Below are positions 8,052 through 16,598 of a DNA stretch of 64,000 bases, piece by piece (positions within the stretch are counted from its first letter, which is position 1; each line of letters starts with the position of its first letter). The position numbers and the translations under genes were made by a program. A model generated the notes under the pieces. That model was given only the letters and a program-made list of their open reading frames with translations. It had not been told where the DNA came from and ran no database searches. Origin of the DNA: CALJFL01 sp047633055 (GTDB taxonomy: Bacteria > Pseudomonadota > Gammaproteobacteria > Pseudomonadales > Halieaceae); contig JBLIEI010000015.1 in NCBI GenBank assembly GCA_047633055.1, forward strand, positions 9,818 to 73,817, given 5' to 3'.

Positions 8052-8558
8052 GTGGTGAAAATCAGTATCTCCATGCGGGAGCAGGTAGCGGTGCTACTTG
8101 GCCGCGAGCCCCGAGGGTTGCGTGAGATCAGCGTGGTTAACGACAAAGGTGCGCCAAAAGTGATCAGAGTCGCCTCGCTGGTGGACGATAAGCCGTTTCC
8201 CACGCTCTTTTGGTTAGTGGACACTGGGCTCAATTACAGACTTGATCAGTTGGAGGCAGGTGGCCTGATCAAGCGATTACAGCATGACATCGACGATAGT
8301 GACGATCTGCAGGCGGCCATGCGAGCCGATCACCTCACTTATATCGCCAGGCGAGATTCGTATATTGATGTGGATGAGCGGCAGCGTATCGTTGACCTGG
8401 GTTTTCAGTCGGTGCTGAGTGAGAGGGGTATAGGGGGAATTTCCGACTTTAGTCGCATCCGCTGCCTCCACACCTGGTATGCAGCCCACCTTGTTGTGCC
8501 CAACACCGTCGGGGCTATGGTCGATAGTTACTGGCGCGCGCAGGCAGCAGGCGCTTGA
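8052..8558 (+). CDS. DUF501 family protein
   Basis: This 168-residue cytoplasmic protein has the DUF501 pattern: an N-terminal LLGREPRGLREI, then KVIRVASLVDDKPFPTLFWLV at about residues 36-56, LNYRLDQLEAGG, and near the end RCLHTWYAAHLVVPNTVG with conserved Cys and His residues. The family has no established biochemical role. In actinobacteria it is found near the ppx/gppA exopolyphosphatase and enolase genes, but no such gene is nearby here. The chosen start is a GTG at 8052; a second GTG follows at once and an ATG lies nine codons in, so the true start is uncertain. It is transcribed away from the btu operon. Confidence 0.75.
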   Translation: MVKISISMREQVAVLLGREPRGLREISVVNDKGAPKVIRVASLVDDKPFPTLFWLVDTGLNYRLDQLEAGGLIKRLQHDIDDSDDLQAAMRADHLTYIARRDSYIDVDERQRIVDLGFQSVLSERGIGGISDFSRIRCLHTWYAAHLVVPNTVGAMVDSYWRAQAAGA

Positions 8559-8604
8559 ATTTTGACCACTATTCAAATACCATAGATTAGCTATAACTAA
8601 CTTA

Positions 8605-8997
8605 ATGGAGCTGAACTTGAAATTAGTCTCTCACGGATTGTCGACCCTGCTGCTCCCCTTCCTGTTGCTAGTGGGCTGTGGTGATCCCGGCCTAAGTGCT
8701 GGCAACGCCGCGAAGGAGTCTGCCAGCAGGCTACTGGCGCCTGCGGATCCGGCGCTAGCGACGGTCTACCAACGGAGTTGTCGCAACTGTCATACCATTG
8801 CGGCCACCCGTGCGCCGCTTACAGGCGATTATGTTGAGTGGGCACCGCGCATGGACAAGGGGTTGGATGTGTTGGTGGATAATGTGGTGAGGGGCTTTGG
8901 CGGGATGCCGCCGTTCGGTCTTTGCATGGCATGCGATGTTGAGCAATTCGAAGCACTGATTACGTTTATGGCGTCAGCTGACGGTGCGGGCGAGTAG
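8605..8997 (+). CDS. Cytochrome c5-like lipoprotein
   Basis: This 130-residue protein starts with a lipoprotein signal peptide (lipobox LLVGC, modified Cys25) and carries one heme c site, CRNCH at residues 59-63. The distal methionine is in GGMPPFG near residue 100. A second pair of cysteines in GLCMACD around residue 107 matches the disulfide of the cytochrome c5 family. It would be anchored in a membrane facing the periplasm as a one-electron carrier. The next gene, an exported FAD-linked lactone dehydrogenase, starts four bases after its stop, which suggests this cytochrome takes electrons from that enzyme. Confidence 0.82.
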   Translation: MELNLKLVSHGLSTLLLPFLLLVGCGDPGLSAGNAAKESASRLLAPADPALATVYQRSCRNCHTIAATRAPLTGDYVEWAPRMDKGLDVLVDNVVRGFGGMPPFGLCMACDVEQFEALITFMASADGAGE

Positions 8998-9001
8998 GGG
9001 A

Positions 9002-10372
9002 ATGTTAAAGCGACGACAAATGGTCGTAGCATTGACCGCTGGCATTGCCGCGGTCAATGCCATGTCTGGTTCCATCGTAGCCAGCGCGGCGGGAGCAAAG
9101 CGCAGGCTGCCCTGGCGCAATTGGTCCGGCTCACAGCAGTGTCTGCCCGAGGCGAGGGTTGCCCCCGGCAGCATCCCGGAACTACAGCAGTTGCTGCGCC
9201 AAAGTCGTTCGACAGTAAGACCGGTGGGCGCGGGGCATTCCTTCTCAGCGCTGGTGCCTACTGATGGCACTATTGTGTCGCTGGCCCGGCTGGGAGGAGT
9301 GCTGGATCACGATCCGGCGACGCTGCAGGCCACCGTTGGAGCAGGCGCCCGTCTCGGTGATATCGGCCAACCTCTGGACGATTTAGGCCAGGCATTAATT
9401 AACATGCCAGACATCGATGAACAGACGCTGGCCGGGTGTTTAGCGACGGCAACACATGGCACCGGTGCCGGCATTGGCTGCATGTCTACCTTTGTCACGG
9501 GCTTACAGCTAGCTGACGCCCGGGGTGATCTGATTGACTGTAGCGCGGATCAAAATCCACAGCTGTTCGAAGCTGCCAAAGTTTCTCTGGGCACGCTGGG
9601 CGTGGTCACCCAAGTGACGCTACAAAACGTCGCGCCCTATCGTTTGAAACGTCAGACAGTTTGGCGCAGCTTCGAGGAAATTCTGGAACTGGCGCCAGAG
9701 CTGGCGAAGAATCACCGCAACTTCGAATTTTTTTATATCCCGTTTTCCGGGATGGGCTTTACCGATGTCCATGATATTACTGACGAGCCCGTGGCCAGCA
9801 CCGAGCGTTTGGACGGCAATGATTCAGTGGCACAGCTGGAACAGGTGCGTGACTGGCTAGAATGGTCTCCAGGGCTGCGCGAGTTTGCACTGGGCAGCTA
9901 TATGAAGACTTTGAGCGCGGAGCAGGTAGTCGCCAGTTCCTGGCAAAATTATGTCAGCGAGCGCAACGTGCGCTTTAATGAAATGGAGTACCACCTGCCG
10001 GTGGAAAACGGTCTACAGGCGGTGAAGGATATTCGCGAAGCCATCGAAACCCATCATCACAATGTGTTCTTTCCGATTGAAGTGCGGTTTGTAAAAGGTG
10101 ACGACATCTGGCTCAGCCCTTTCTATCAACGCGACAGCTGTTCTATTGCGGTACACCGGGTTTTCGACGAAGACTTTGAGCCTTTATTCAAGACACTAGA
10201 ACCCATTCTACGTCGCCATGGCGGCCGTCCCCATTGGGGTAAAATCAACACTCTGTCAGCGGTTGATTTTCGCGCTCTGTATCCACGCTGGGACGATTTC
10301 ACCGAGCTGCGCAGAGAGCTCGACCCCCAGCAACGTTTCCTCAATCCCTACCTGAAATCCCTGTTCGCATAA
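9002..10372 (+). CDS. Exported FAD-linked aldonolactone oxidase/dehydrogenase
   Basis: This 456-residue member of the vanillyl-alcohol-oxidase flavoprotein superfamily belongs to the D-arabinono-1,4-lactone / L-gulonolactone oxidase branch. The FAD-binding PCMH domain includes PVGAGHSFS, whose His is where FAD is covalently attached in related enzymes, and ATATHGTG. The C-terminal part ends with the ALO pattern HWGK...YPRWDDF...DPQQRFLNPYL. The N-terminus KRRQMVVALTAGIAAV resembles a Tat signal, fitting export of a folded flavoprotein. I chose ATG 9002 over an upstream GTG (8984) that would overlap the cytochrome gene. It oxidises a sugar lactone or related polyol; the substrate is not readable from sequence. 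Confidence 0.8.
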   Translation: MLKRRQMVVALTAGIAAVNAMSGSIVASAAGAKRRLPWRNWSGSQQCLPEARVAPGSIPELQQLLRQSRSTVRPVGAGHSFSALVPTDGTIVSLARLGGVLDHDPATLQATVGAGARLGDIGQPLDDLGQALINMPDIDEQTLAGCLATATHGTGAGIGCMSTFVTGLQLADARGDLIDCSADQNPQLFEAAKVSLGTLGVVTQVTLQNVAPYRLKRQTVWRSFEEILELAPELAKNHRNFEFFYIPFSGMGFTDVHDITDEPVASTERLDGNDSVAQLEQVRDWLEWSPGLREFALGSYMKTLSAEQVVASSWQNYVSERNVRFNEMEYHLPVENGLQAVKDIREAIETHHHNVFFPIEVRFVKGDDIWLSPFYQRDSCSIAVHRVFDEDFEPLFKTLEPILRRHGGRPHWGKINTLSAVDFRALYPRWDDFTELRRELDPQQRFLNPYLKSLFA

Positions 10373-10386
10373 GTGTAGGATGAGCT

Positions 10387-11658
10387 ATGAGGCGTAGAAA
10401 TTTAATTGTTGCAGGTATTGCCGGCACACTTGGCGCCTGGTGGTTGCGCCCGGGTGACCTCGGTGCGAATCATCAGCCTTATTTCGAGGGTCTGGGTGAA
10501 GCCCTGGATTCTGCTGCTCAGGCAAAACCGACGCTGGTCATTGATTATCAGGCCTTGCAGGACAATATTGCGACGCTGCTAGGCCATACTAAAAAACGTT
10601 TTTCCTATCGTATTGTTGCCAAGTCGCTGCCTTCTTTGCCGCTGTTACAGACTGTAATGCAAGCTTCGGGTAGTAATCGTTTAATGCTGTTTCATCAGCC
10701 CTTCATCAATCAGGTTGCGGAAAAGCTCCCTGCGGCTGACGTCCTACTGGGTAAACCCATGCCGGTGACCGCCGCCCGTAATTTCTATCATCAGTTCCAG
10801 GGCGGTGAGTTCCAGCCGGAACGTCAGTTGAAGTGGTTGCTCGATACCCCGGAGCGCGCGCGCCAATACCATAGGTTGGCCGCCGAATTGTCGCGTGCCA
10901 TGCCCGTGGTTATCGAACTGGATATTGGTTTGCATCGCGGCGGCGTGAGCACTGACGACGAGTTGCTGTCTATGCTCGATGTCGTCTCGGCATCGCCCTT
11001 CCTCAAGTTCCGTGGTTTTATGGGCTACGAGCCCCACGTGACCAAGGCGCCGGGGAATGCGGAGAGCTATCGTGACAAGGCCATGGCGGAGTATCGGCAC
11101 TATGTCGATCTGGCCCGGGCTACCCTGGCTGATCAATGGCCCCAAGATGTCCTGTTGAATGCGGGTGGCAGTCCCACCTACCAAATGTACAACGAGGGTG
11201 ACTATCCTTTTAACGAACTTGCCGCTGGATCTTGTCTGGTCATGGCCACGGACTTTGATTTACCTTCCCTGGCAGACCACCGTCCCGCTTCTTATATTGC
11301 AACGCCGGTTTTAAAGAGCTTGGATACTCTGCGTATTCCCGGAGTGGACGTAGGTAAGTTGCAAACGATGTGGGATCCCAATCGTGCCCAGACGTTTTTT
11401 ACCTATGGTGGCTATTGGAAGGCCCGTCCTGAATCGCCAGCAGGTCTGCAGTACAACGGATTGATGGGGCGCTCAACTAATCAGGAAATGCTCAACGGCT
11501 CCAAAAGTATTGACTTGCGGGCCGACGACTGGGTTTTTCTGCGTCCGACTCAGAGTGAGTTTGTGTTTTTGCAGTTTGGCGATATCGCGATTTATCGTGA
11601 TGGCAAAATTACTGACTACTGGCCAGTGCTGGGCGACAACCTGGGGGACTCCGCCTGA
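10387..11658 (+). CDS. Exported DSD1-family PLP enzyme (D-threonine aldolase / D-serine dehydratase-like)
   Basis: This 423-residue protein has an alanine-racemase-type N-terminal TIM barrel. PTLVIDYQALQDNI begins the PLP domain, and the lysine in IVAKSLPSLPLL is the likely Schiff-base residue. It is followed by ELDIGLHRGGV and the glycine-rich LNAGGSPTY phosphate-binding turn. The C-terminal metal-binding domain is less typical. The start MRRRNLIVAGIAGTLGAWW looks like a twin-arginine signal, so it may act in the periplasm, which is unusual for this family. It begins 15 bases after the lactone dehydrogenase and is probably cotranscribed with it and the cytochrome. Substrate unknown: D-amino acids or beta-hydroxy amino acids are likely. 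Confidence 0.7.
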   Translation: MRRRNLIVAGIAGTLGAWWLRPGDLGANHQPYFEGLGEALDSAAQAKPTLVIDYQALQDNIATLLGHTKKRFSYRIVAKSLPSLPLLQTVMQASGSNRLMLFHQPFINQVAEKLPAADVLLGKPMPVTAARNFYHQFQGGEFQPERQLKWLLDTPERARQYHRLAAELSRAMPVVIELDIGLHRGGVSTDDELLSMLDVVSASPFLKFRGFMGYEPHVTKAPGNAESYRDKAMAEYRHYVDLARATLADQWPQDVLLNAGGSPTYQMYNEGDYPFNELAAGSCLVMATDFDLPSLADHRPASYIATPVLKSLDTLRIPGVDVGKLQTMWDPNRAQTFFTYGGYWKARPESPAGLQYNGLMGRSTNQEMLNGSKSIDLRADDWVFLRPTQSEFVFLQFGDIAIYRDGKITDYWPVLGDNLGDSA

Positions 11659-11696
11659 CCTGAGCGGGGTATCTATGCTATATTCCTCGACCGTAT

Positions 11697-11719
11697 GCAC
11701 AGATGGCCTGTGCTTTTTT
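11697..11719 (+). terminator. Rho-independent terminator between the PLP enzyme gene and aroG
   Basis: GCACAG at 11697-11702 and CTGTGC at 11708-11713 form a perfect six-pair stem with a five-base loop, followed at once by TTTTTT. It lies 38 bases after the stop of the upstream gene. It ends 22 bases before the likely DAHP synthase start, so it ends the 8605-11658 operon or acts as an attenuator for the DAHP synthase gene. Confidence 0.65.
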
Positions 11720-11741
11720 GCTTGTCTTCAGGTTTATATTA

Positions 11742-12797
11742 ATGACTACCAATACCGATGATCTTCGTATTCAGAAGACTACCGAGCTCATTGCTCCAGA
11801 GCAGTTGATCCGGGATATCGCTGTTAGCGAAACTGCTGCCGCTACCGTTGCCCACGCCAGGGAGACTATCCATAACATTCTTGCCGGTACCGACAAGCGA
11901 TTGCTGGTGGTGGTGGGGCCCTGTTCTATTCACGACCCTGACGCAGCCCGTGACTATGCGGCGCGCCTGAAAGATACCGCAGACCAACTGACAGACGACT
12001 TGTTTATTGTGATGCGCGTTTATTTTGAAAAGCCGCGAACTACCGTTGGTTGGAAGGGCTTGATTAATGATCCGGATCTCAACGATACCTTTCAAATCAG
12101 CAAAGGTCTGCATCTTGCCCGGAAATTGTTACTCGATCTGGCCGACATGGGGATGCCAGCGGGAACAGAGTATCTCGATCTCATTAGCCCTCAGTATTAT
12201 GCCGACCTTATTTCCTGGGGCGCTATCGGCGCGCGCACTACTGAAAGCCAAACCCATAGAGAACTGTCATCGGGCCTGTCCTGTCCTGTAGGTTTCAAGA
12301 ACGCCACTGACGGTGATGTTCAGGTGGCTATTGATGCCATCAAATCCGCTTCACAGCCGCACCACTTTCTATCAGTGACCAAGCAGGGTCGCTCAGCTAT
12401 TTTCCAAACCACGGGCAACGAGGATTGCCATATCATTCTGCGCGGCGGCAAGCTGCCAAATTACGATATGTTTTCAGTGGATGATGCCAGCGGGATGCTC
12501 ACTAGTGCGGGCCTGCCCACCCGCATTATGATTGATGCCAGCCATTCCAATAGTCGAAAAATTCCCGCCAGGCAGCTGGACGTAGCACGGGATATTGGTG
12601 CCCAGGTTAGTCGGGGTAACCATGGCATATTTGGTATCATGGTAGAGAGTAACATCGAGGAAGGGCGGCAGAATGTGGTCGCCGGTGAGGGCTTGACCTA
12701 CGGTCAAAGCATCACGGATCCCTGCGTCAACTGGAAGGACTCCGTCGCTTTGCTTAAAGACCTTGCCGCGTCAGTTCGTTTGCGCCGCGAGGGCTAA
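11742..12797 (+). CDS. aroG: 3-deoxy-7-phosphoheptulonate synthase, class I (AroF/G/H type)
   Basis: This 351-residue DAHP synthase of the E. coli AroFGH type catalyses condensation of phosphoenolpyruvate and erythrose 4-phosphate, the first step of the shikimate pathway. Clear family motifs are VVGPCSIHD (metal-binding cysteine), MRVYFEKPRTTVGWKG, WGAIGARTTESQ, GFKNATDG and DASHSNS. I chose the ATG at 11742 (MTTNTDDLRI). The longer frame from 11703 starts inside the terminator stem and adds a hydrophobic stretch foreign to the family. No strong Shine-Dalgarno is seen before it. Which aromatic amino acid inhibits it cannot be read from the sequence, so the letter G is only nominal. Confidence 0.9.
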   Translation: MTTNTDDLRIQKTTELIAPEQLIRDIAVSETAAATVAHARETIHNILAGTDKRLLVVVGPCSIHDPDAARDYAARLKDTADQLTDDLFIVMRVYFEKPRTTVGWKGLINDPDLNDTFQISKGLHLARKLLLDLADMGMPAGTEYLDLISPQYYADLISWGAIGARTTESQTHRELSSGLSCPVGFKNATDGDVQVAIDAIKSASQPHHFLSVTKQGRSAIFQTTGNEDCHIILRGGKLPNYDMFSVDDASGMLTSAGLPTRIMIDASHSNSRKIPARQLDVARDIGAQVSRGNHGIFGIMVESNIEEGRQNVVAGEGLTYGQSITDPCVNWKDSVALLKDLAASVRLRREG

Positions 12798-12802
12798 AAT
12801 CT

Positions 12803-13660
12803 ATGCACCTGGGCTTTACCTCCATGAATACCGCTGATGATCCGTCACCGGATCAGTTGGCCAGAGTTCTCGAGCAGGCCGGTTTTGAATCCTTGTGGTA
12901 CGGCGAACACAGCCATATTCCCGCATCAAGACAAACGCCTTATCCCGCGGGTGGTGAATTGCCGGAACCTTACAAACACATGATGGACCCCTACGTGTCG
13001 CTAATGGCAGCCGCCGCAGCAACCAGTTCCCTAAAGCTGGGTACCGGTATTGCTCTACTGTTGGAAAGAGAGCTGTTCTCCCAGGCCAAGACCATCGCGA
13101 CTCTGGACAGATTGTCGGGCGGACGCCTGATGATCGGTTGCGGTGTAGGGTGGAACGAGGAAGAGTATTGCAATGCCACTGACTTGCCTTGGCAGCGTCG
13201 CTACCTGGGCCTGAAGGAAACCGTTGCCGCGCAGCGACAATTACACACCGCCGAGTTAGCCGAATTTCACGGAGAGTTGATCGACTTCGATCCGGTATGG
13301 AGCGAACCCAAGCCAGCTCAGCCAGGTGGCCCGCCAATAATTTTTGGTGCCATGGGCCCCTTGGGTCTGCGTCATGCGGCGCAATGGGCCGACGGCTGGA
13401 TGCCAGTTGATATCGCAATGCCAAACATCCCCAAGGCTGTTGCCGACTTCAGGCAGCAACTGGTAGATTTTGGCCGCAACCCGCAGGCTGTGGAAATTAC
13501 GCTAGTGGTGATGGCGCCAGTGACAGCCGATCTACTGAAATCCTACCAGGATATGGGGATTGATCGCTGCAATATTGGTGTCGGTGTGGAGAACTGGGGT
13601 AAACCTGAGATGATCTTGCCGATGATCGAAAGATTCTCGAAGCTTACCCCCGAACTTTAG
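12803..13660 (+). CDS. LLM-class (luciferase-like) flavin/F420 oxidoreductase
   Basis: This 285-residue TIM-barrel protein belongs to the bacterial luciferase-like superfamily, subgroup often named TIGR03619 F420-dependent oxidoreductases. Markers are ESLWYGEHSHIP near residue 30, the AAAATSSLKLGTGIALL strand, DRLSGGRLMIGCGVGWNEEE, and GPPIIFGAMGPLGLRHAAQWADGW, broken here by the family's variable loop. It probably reduces or oxidises a small organic substrate with F420 or FMN. F420 supply cannot be judged from this window. It starts five bases after the DAHP synthase stop, so they share a transcript although no pathway link is obvious. The gene converges on the AI-2E permease. Confidence 0.78.
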   Translation: MHLGFTSMNTADDPSPDQLARVLEQAGFESLWYGEHSHIPASRQTPYPAGGELPEPYKHMMDPYVSLMAAAAATSSLKLGTGIALLLERELFSQAKTIATLDRLSGGRLMIGCGVGWNEEEYCNATDLPWQRRYLGLKETVAAQRQLHTAELAEFHGELIDFDPVWSEPKPAQPGGPPIIFGAMGPLGLRHAAQWADGWMPVDIAMPNIPKAVADFRQQLVDFGRNPQAVEITLVVMAPVTADLLKSYQDMGIDRCNIGVGVENWGKPEMILPMIERFSKLTPEL

Positions 13661-13671
13661 CTGACGCTCTG

Positions 13672-14775
13672 TCAGGCTGCTTCCTGCTCCAACCACAAAA
13701 TAAACAGCTTGTACCAGATTGACAGGAGCACCGCGCCTGCGAACAAGCCGATGATGCCTGAGGCCACCATGCCGCCGATAGCACCAATCAAAATCACCGG
13801 CATGGGAATGTCTACACCTCTGCCCATCAGAATGGGCTTGAGAATATTGTCGCTGGCCCCTGCTATAAGTGACCATATGGCGAAGATCACTGCGGTCGTC
13901 GTGTCGTAGGCTGAGAAAGCATAGGCAATCATCGGCAGTACTACGATCAGCGCGGGCAGCTGGGCAATGGCGAGGAACAAGATAAGGGCGCTCCACAATG
14001 CAGCCCCCGGGAACCCTACCGCGAACAAACCGATAGAGATAAGTACGGTCTGAATGACGGCAACGCCGACCACCCCTTTGAGTACGCTGCGCACTGTTGC
14101 CACTACTAACGTCGCCCATTCACCACCGGGATTGAGGCCGCCAACACGAATAAAGAAGCGATGTGCGAGTCGGCCACAGCTATCTGCATAGGCCATGAAT
14201 CCTCCGGCAATAGCCAGTGATACGACGAACATCAGGACGCCGACCAGGCTGCTGCCCAATTTTTTTAACAGGCCTGTGGTAATGCTTTGAATTTGCGGTG
14301 CCGCGTCTCTCAGTACAGCTTCAATGTCGTTATTGGCGCGGGTCCATCCTGCGTATAAATCGTCCCCAATCATAGGGATGCTGGCAATCTTTGCAGGTGG
14401 GGCAGGGATAACCAGTTCGTGCGCTTTGGCCGCTTGCGCCACATCTTTTAATGCACCCAGCATGGAGTCGGTGACCATCCACGTGGGCACTACTAACAGC
14501 AGTATAAAACCGAGGGTTATGAGGGTAGAGGACAGGCCGCGCTTGCCACCCAGTTTCGCCTCGAGAAAATTTACTAGCGGCATCGCCGCACAAGCGATGA
14601 TAGCCCCCCAAACAATCGGCACAATAAAGGGTCTGATGATGTCATAACTCGCCACCAGCAATACGAAGACCAAGCCAATGCGAAGAAACGACTCCAGCAT
14701 ATTGCGTACGAATTGCGGCTCGAAACTGGTTTTTGCCGACGGGTTCTCGGAGTTTTTCTTGGTCTCATTTTCCAT
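13672..14775 (-). CDS. AI-2E family transporter (PerM/YdiK type permease)
   Basis: This 367-residue inner-membrane protein has about eight hydrophobic segments in the AI-2E transporter arrangement: two N-terminal segments (RIGLVFVLLVASYDIIRPFI), an amphipathic middle region (about residues 90-190), then a run of segments ending in GGMVASGIIGLFAGAVLLS and WYKLFILWLE. The family includes autoinducer-2 exporters and sodium/proton antiporters, so the substrate is open. It is the last gene of the minus-strand efflux group, 28 bases after the potassium channel gene, and its start ATG follows that short gap. Confidence 0.8.
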   Translation of the reverse strand: MENETKKNSENPSAKTSFEPQFVRNMLESFLRIGLVFVLLVASYDIIRPFIVPIVWGAIIACAAMPLVNFLEAKLGGKRGLSSTLITLGFILLLVVPTWMVTDSMLGALKDVAQAAKAHELVIPAPPAKIASIPMIGDDLYAGWTRANNDIEAVLRDAAPQIQSITTGLLKKLGSSLVGVLMFVVSLAIAGGFMAYADSCGRLAHRFFIRVGGLNPGGEWATLVVATVRSVLKGVVGVAVIQTVLISIGLFAVGFPGAALWSALILFLAIAQLPALIVVLPMIAYAFSAYDTTTAVIFAIWSLIAGASDNILKPILMGRGVDIPMPVILIGAIGGMVASGIIGLFAGAVLLSIWYKLFILWLEQEAA

Positions 14776-14803
14776 TATGGATTCCTTGGAGTTTTAAAAA
14801 TTA

Positions 14804-15472
14804 TTAGTCAGACTGCTTGCCAGTACGTGCGCCAATCATGCTGGCGACGACCACGGCCATGTAAAAAGCGCCTGAGATAGCCTCAAAAATAATGACGACA
14901 CGGCCCAAGGGTTCACGCGGGCTGATGTCACCATAGCCCAGGCTTGTCATTGTCACAAAGCTAAAATAGTTTACAGTTGCGAAGTTGTCGCCGCCCTCAA
15001 TGTAGTCGATGCCGTTGAAGGCGTGGTGATTGAGTTCCAGCATTATTAGGTAAATCATTGCGTAAATGAGTCCAATCAATAGATACAGCGCCAGTGATCC
15101 GATGATTTTATTGGCGTCAACGCTACCGGAAAACAACACCTTGGAGCCGGCAAGGTAGGCTTCGCCACAAAAAAATATCAGCAGGATAATGGCGATGGGC
15201 AGGCCAGTGCTAAATTGATGATTGATCTCTCCAAACAGGGTGGTCAGCAGCAGCGCCGCCAGTAATCCCAGCACAATTTTCCGCCAGGCCGAATTAAAGT
15301 TGAGGCTTAAATAGGCAACAATCAGCGTGCTCATAGACACGGCTGTGACTATCCAGCGGCCATAGCGAACTTCCGACATGTGAGTGGAGATAGCCGCGGT
15401 CGCCATCAGTGTCAGCAGCGCCAATGTCAGGTACGCAAAATTATTTTTCTCATGAATTGTTTGATTTGCCAT
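14804..15472 (-). CDS. Two-pore-domain-like potassium channel protein (Ion_trans_2)
   Basis: This 222-residue membrane protein has six predicted membrane segments. The last two flank a pore loop with the potassium selectivity filter TSLGYGD at about residues 176-182. The first four segments are not a classical voltage sensor (no Arg/Lys ladder), and there is no cytoplasmic RCK or cyclic-nucleotide domain, so it is a compact leak-type channel. It sits between the HlyD adaptor gene (13-base gap) and the AI-2E permease in one co-directional run. It may help to balance charge or turgor, but no direct link to efflux is established. Confidence 0.82.
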   Translation of the reverse strand: MANQTIHEKNNFAYLTLALLTLMATAAISTHMSEVRYGRWIVTAVSMSTLIVAYLSLNFNSAWRKIVLGLLAALLLTTLFGEINHQFSTGLPIAIILLIFFCGEAYLAGSKVLFSGSVDANKIIGSLALYLLIGLIYAMIYLIMLELNHHAFNGIDYIEGGDNFATVNYFSFVTMTSLGYGDISPREPLGRVVIIFEAISGAFYMAVVVASMIGARTGKQSD

Positions 15473-15485
15473 GGGTGTTATTCCT

Positions 15486-16373
15486 TCAGCCTCTGCTGTC
15501 TTTCATAACCATAACCGAGGCGCTCAGCCCAAATCTCAGTTCAACTTCCTTGGGAACTTTGTCCAACTTGATTCGCACCGGAATTCGCTGAGCTAATCTT
15601 ATCCACTGAAATACCGGTTTGATACTGGGCAGAAGATTATAGCCGGTGGTGCCGTCTGATGGCGCAATACCCCATCCCAGTGACTCCACATGTCCGGTGA
15701 GTGGCAGTTCGGGATAAGCCATCAGTGTTACTGTAGCAGGATCACCGATTTTGAACTTGCCGATTTCACTCTCACGGAAATAGCCGAACACCCAGAAGCT
15801 GTTACTGTCTACCAAAGCAATAAGGGGATTATTGGCCACTGCTTGCGTGCCGATCTGGAAATCTACGTTCGAGACATAGCCGTCCACTGAAGCCGAAATT
15901 TCGGTGTATCCCAGATTTAAATTGGCACCGCGTAGAGTTTCCGCGGCCACGTCGATCGCACTGAGAGATCCCAGGTAATTGGCTTCTCGTCGGTCCAGAT
16001 CTTTTTGTGATACCGCGCCCGCGTCTTTGCTGTATATATCCCGCAGTCGGTCATACTCAAGTTTCGAAGCTCGCGAGCTAATCTGCGAGCGCTTCAGGTT
16101 TGCTTCCGACTGGGCAATAGCTATTTCGAAGGACTCTTTGTCGATAGTGAACAATAAATCGCCCTGGCGGACAAATTGGTTATCGATCACCGCAATAGCC
16201 GTGACCATACCGGATACCCGAGGAGCGACCTGAATGACGTGGCCGCGCACCTGGCCATCGCGAGTCCAGGGGTTATGCAGGTAGTCTGCAAGGGCCTGAT
16301 AGGCATACCAGGCCACCGCCGCGATAACGGCCAGGTTGATGGCGCCAAGACTGATTTTTTTCAGGATTTTCAC
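15486..16373 (-). CDS. HlyD/EmrA-family periplasmic adaptor (AaeA-like)
   Basis: This 295-residue membrane-fusion protein has one N-terminal membrane anchor (AINLAVIAAVAWYAYQAL), a biotinyl-lipoyl-like half GHVIQVAPRVSGMVTAIAV, an alpha-helical hairpin at about residues 75-140, and the returning half NLGYTEISASVDGYVSNVDF. This is the AaeA/EmrA plan. It bridges the FUSC pump and the outer-membrane channel encoded upstream in the same operon. The start is a GTG at 16373, twelve bases after the DUF1656 stop. AaeA-type adaptors export hydroxylated aromatic acids or fusaric acid; the substrate here is inferred only. Confidence 0.85.
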   Translation of the reverse strand: MKILKKISLGAINLAVIAAVAWYAYQALADYLHNPWTRDGQVRGHVIQVAPRVSGMVTAIAVIDNQFVRQGDLLFTIDKESFEIAIAQSEANLKRSQISSRASKLEYDRLRDIYSKDAGAVSQKDLDRREANYLGSLSAIDVAAETLRGANLNLGYTEISASVDGYVSNVDFQIGTQAVANNPLIALVDSNSFWVFGYFRESEIGKFKIGDPATVTLMAYPELPLTGHVESLGWGIAPSDGTTGYNLLPSIKPVFQWIRLAQRIPVRIKLDKVPKEVELRFGLSASVMVMKDSRG

Positions 16374-16385
16374 AATGTGTCGCCT

Positions 16386-16598
16386 TTAAATTTTTATCCA
16401 CAGTGCGTCTATTAACAGGATGTATGCTGTCATTAGTGCAATAAAAGTTGTGTTTGGAAATATGATATACCGCGACATCCGAATTTTATTCAACAGGCCA
16501 GCCGAAATCCAGGCGCCTAGCAGGCCGAGCGTAAATACAGGCAACACCGGTGACAGGTAGATATCACCCCAGGCCAGTTCATGAGGAATGCTACTCAT
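16386..16598 (-). CDS. DUF1656 small membrane protein (AaeX-like)
   Basis: This 70-residue protein has two membrane segments and the DUF1656 start pattern PHELAWGDIYLSPVL, a short motif that precedes the first helix. AaeX-type proteins accompany AaeA/AaeB efflux pumps and are thought to assist the complex, but their function is not established. The gene overlaps the end of the outer-membrane channel gene by eight bases and lies twelve bases before the adaptor gene, so it is translated as part of the pump operon. Confidence 0.82.
   Translation of the reverse strand: MSSIPHELAWGDIYLSPVLPVFTLGLLGAWISAGLLNKIRMSRYIIFPNTTFIALMTAYILLIDALWIKI

Noticed and set aside
12816..13424. 202-codon minus-strand open frame
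   Set aside because: Antisense to the LLM-fold oxidoreductase gene, with no recognisable domain.
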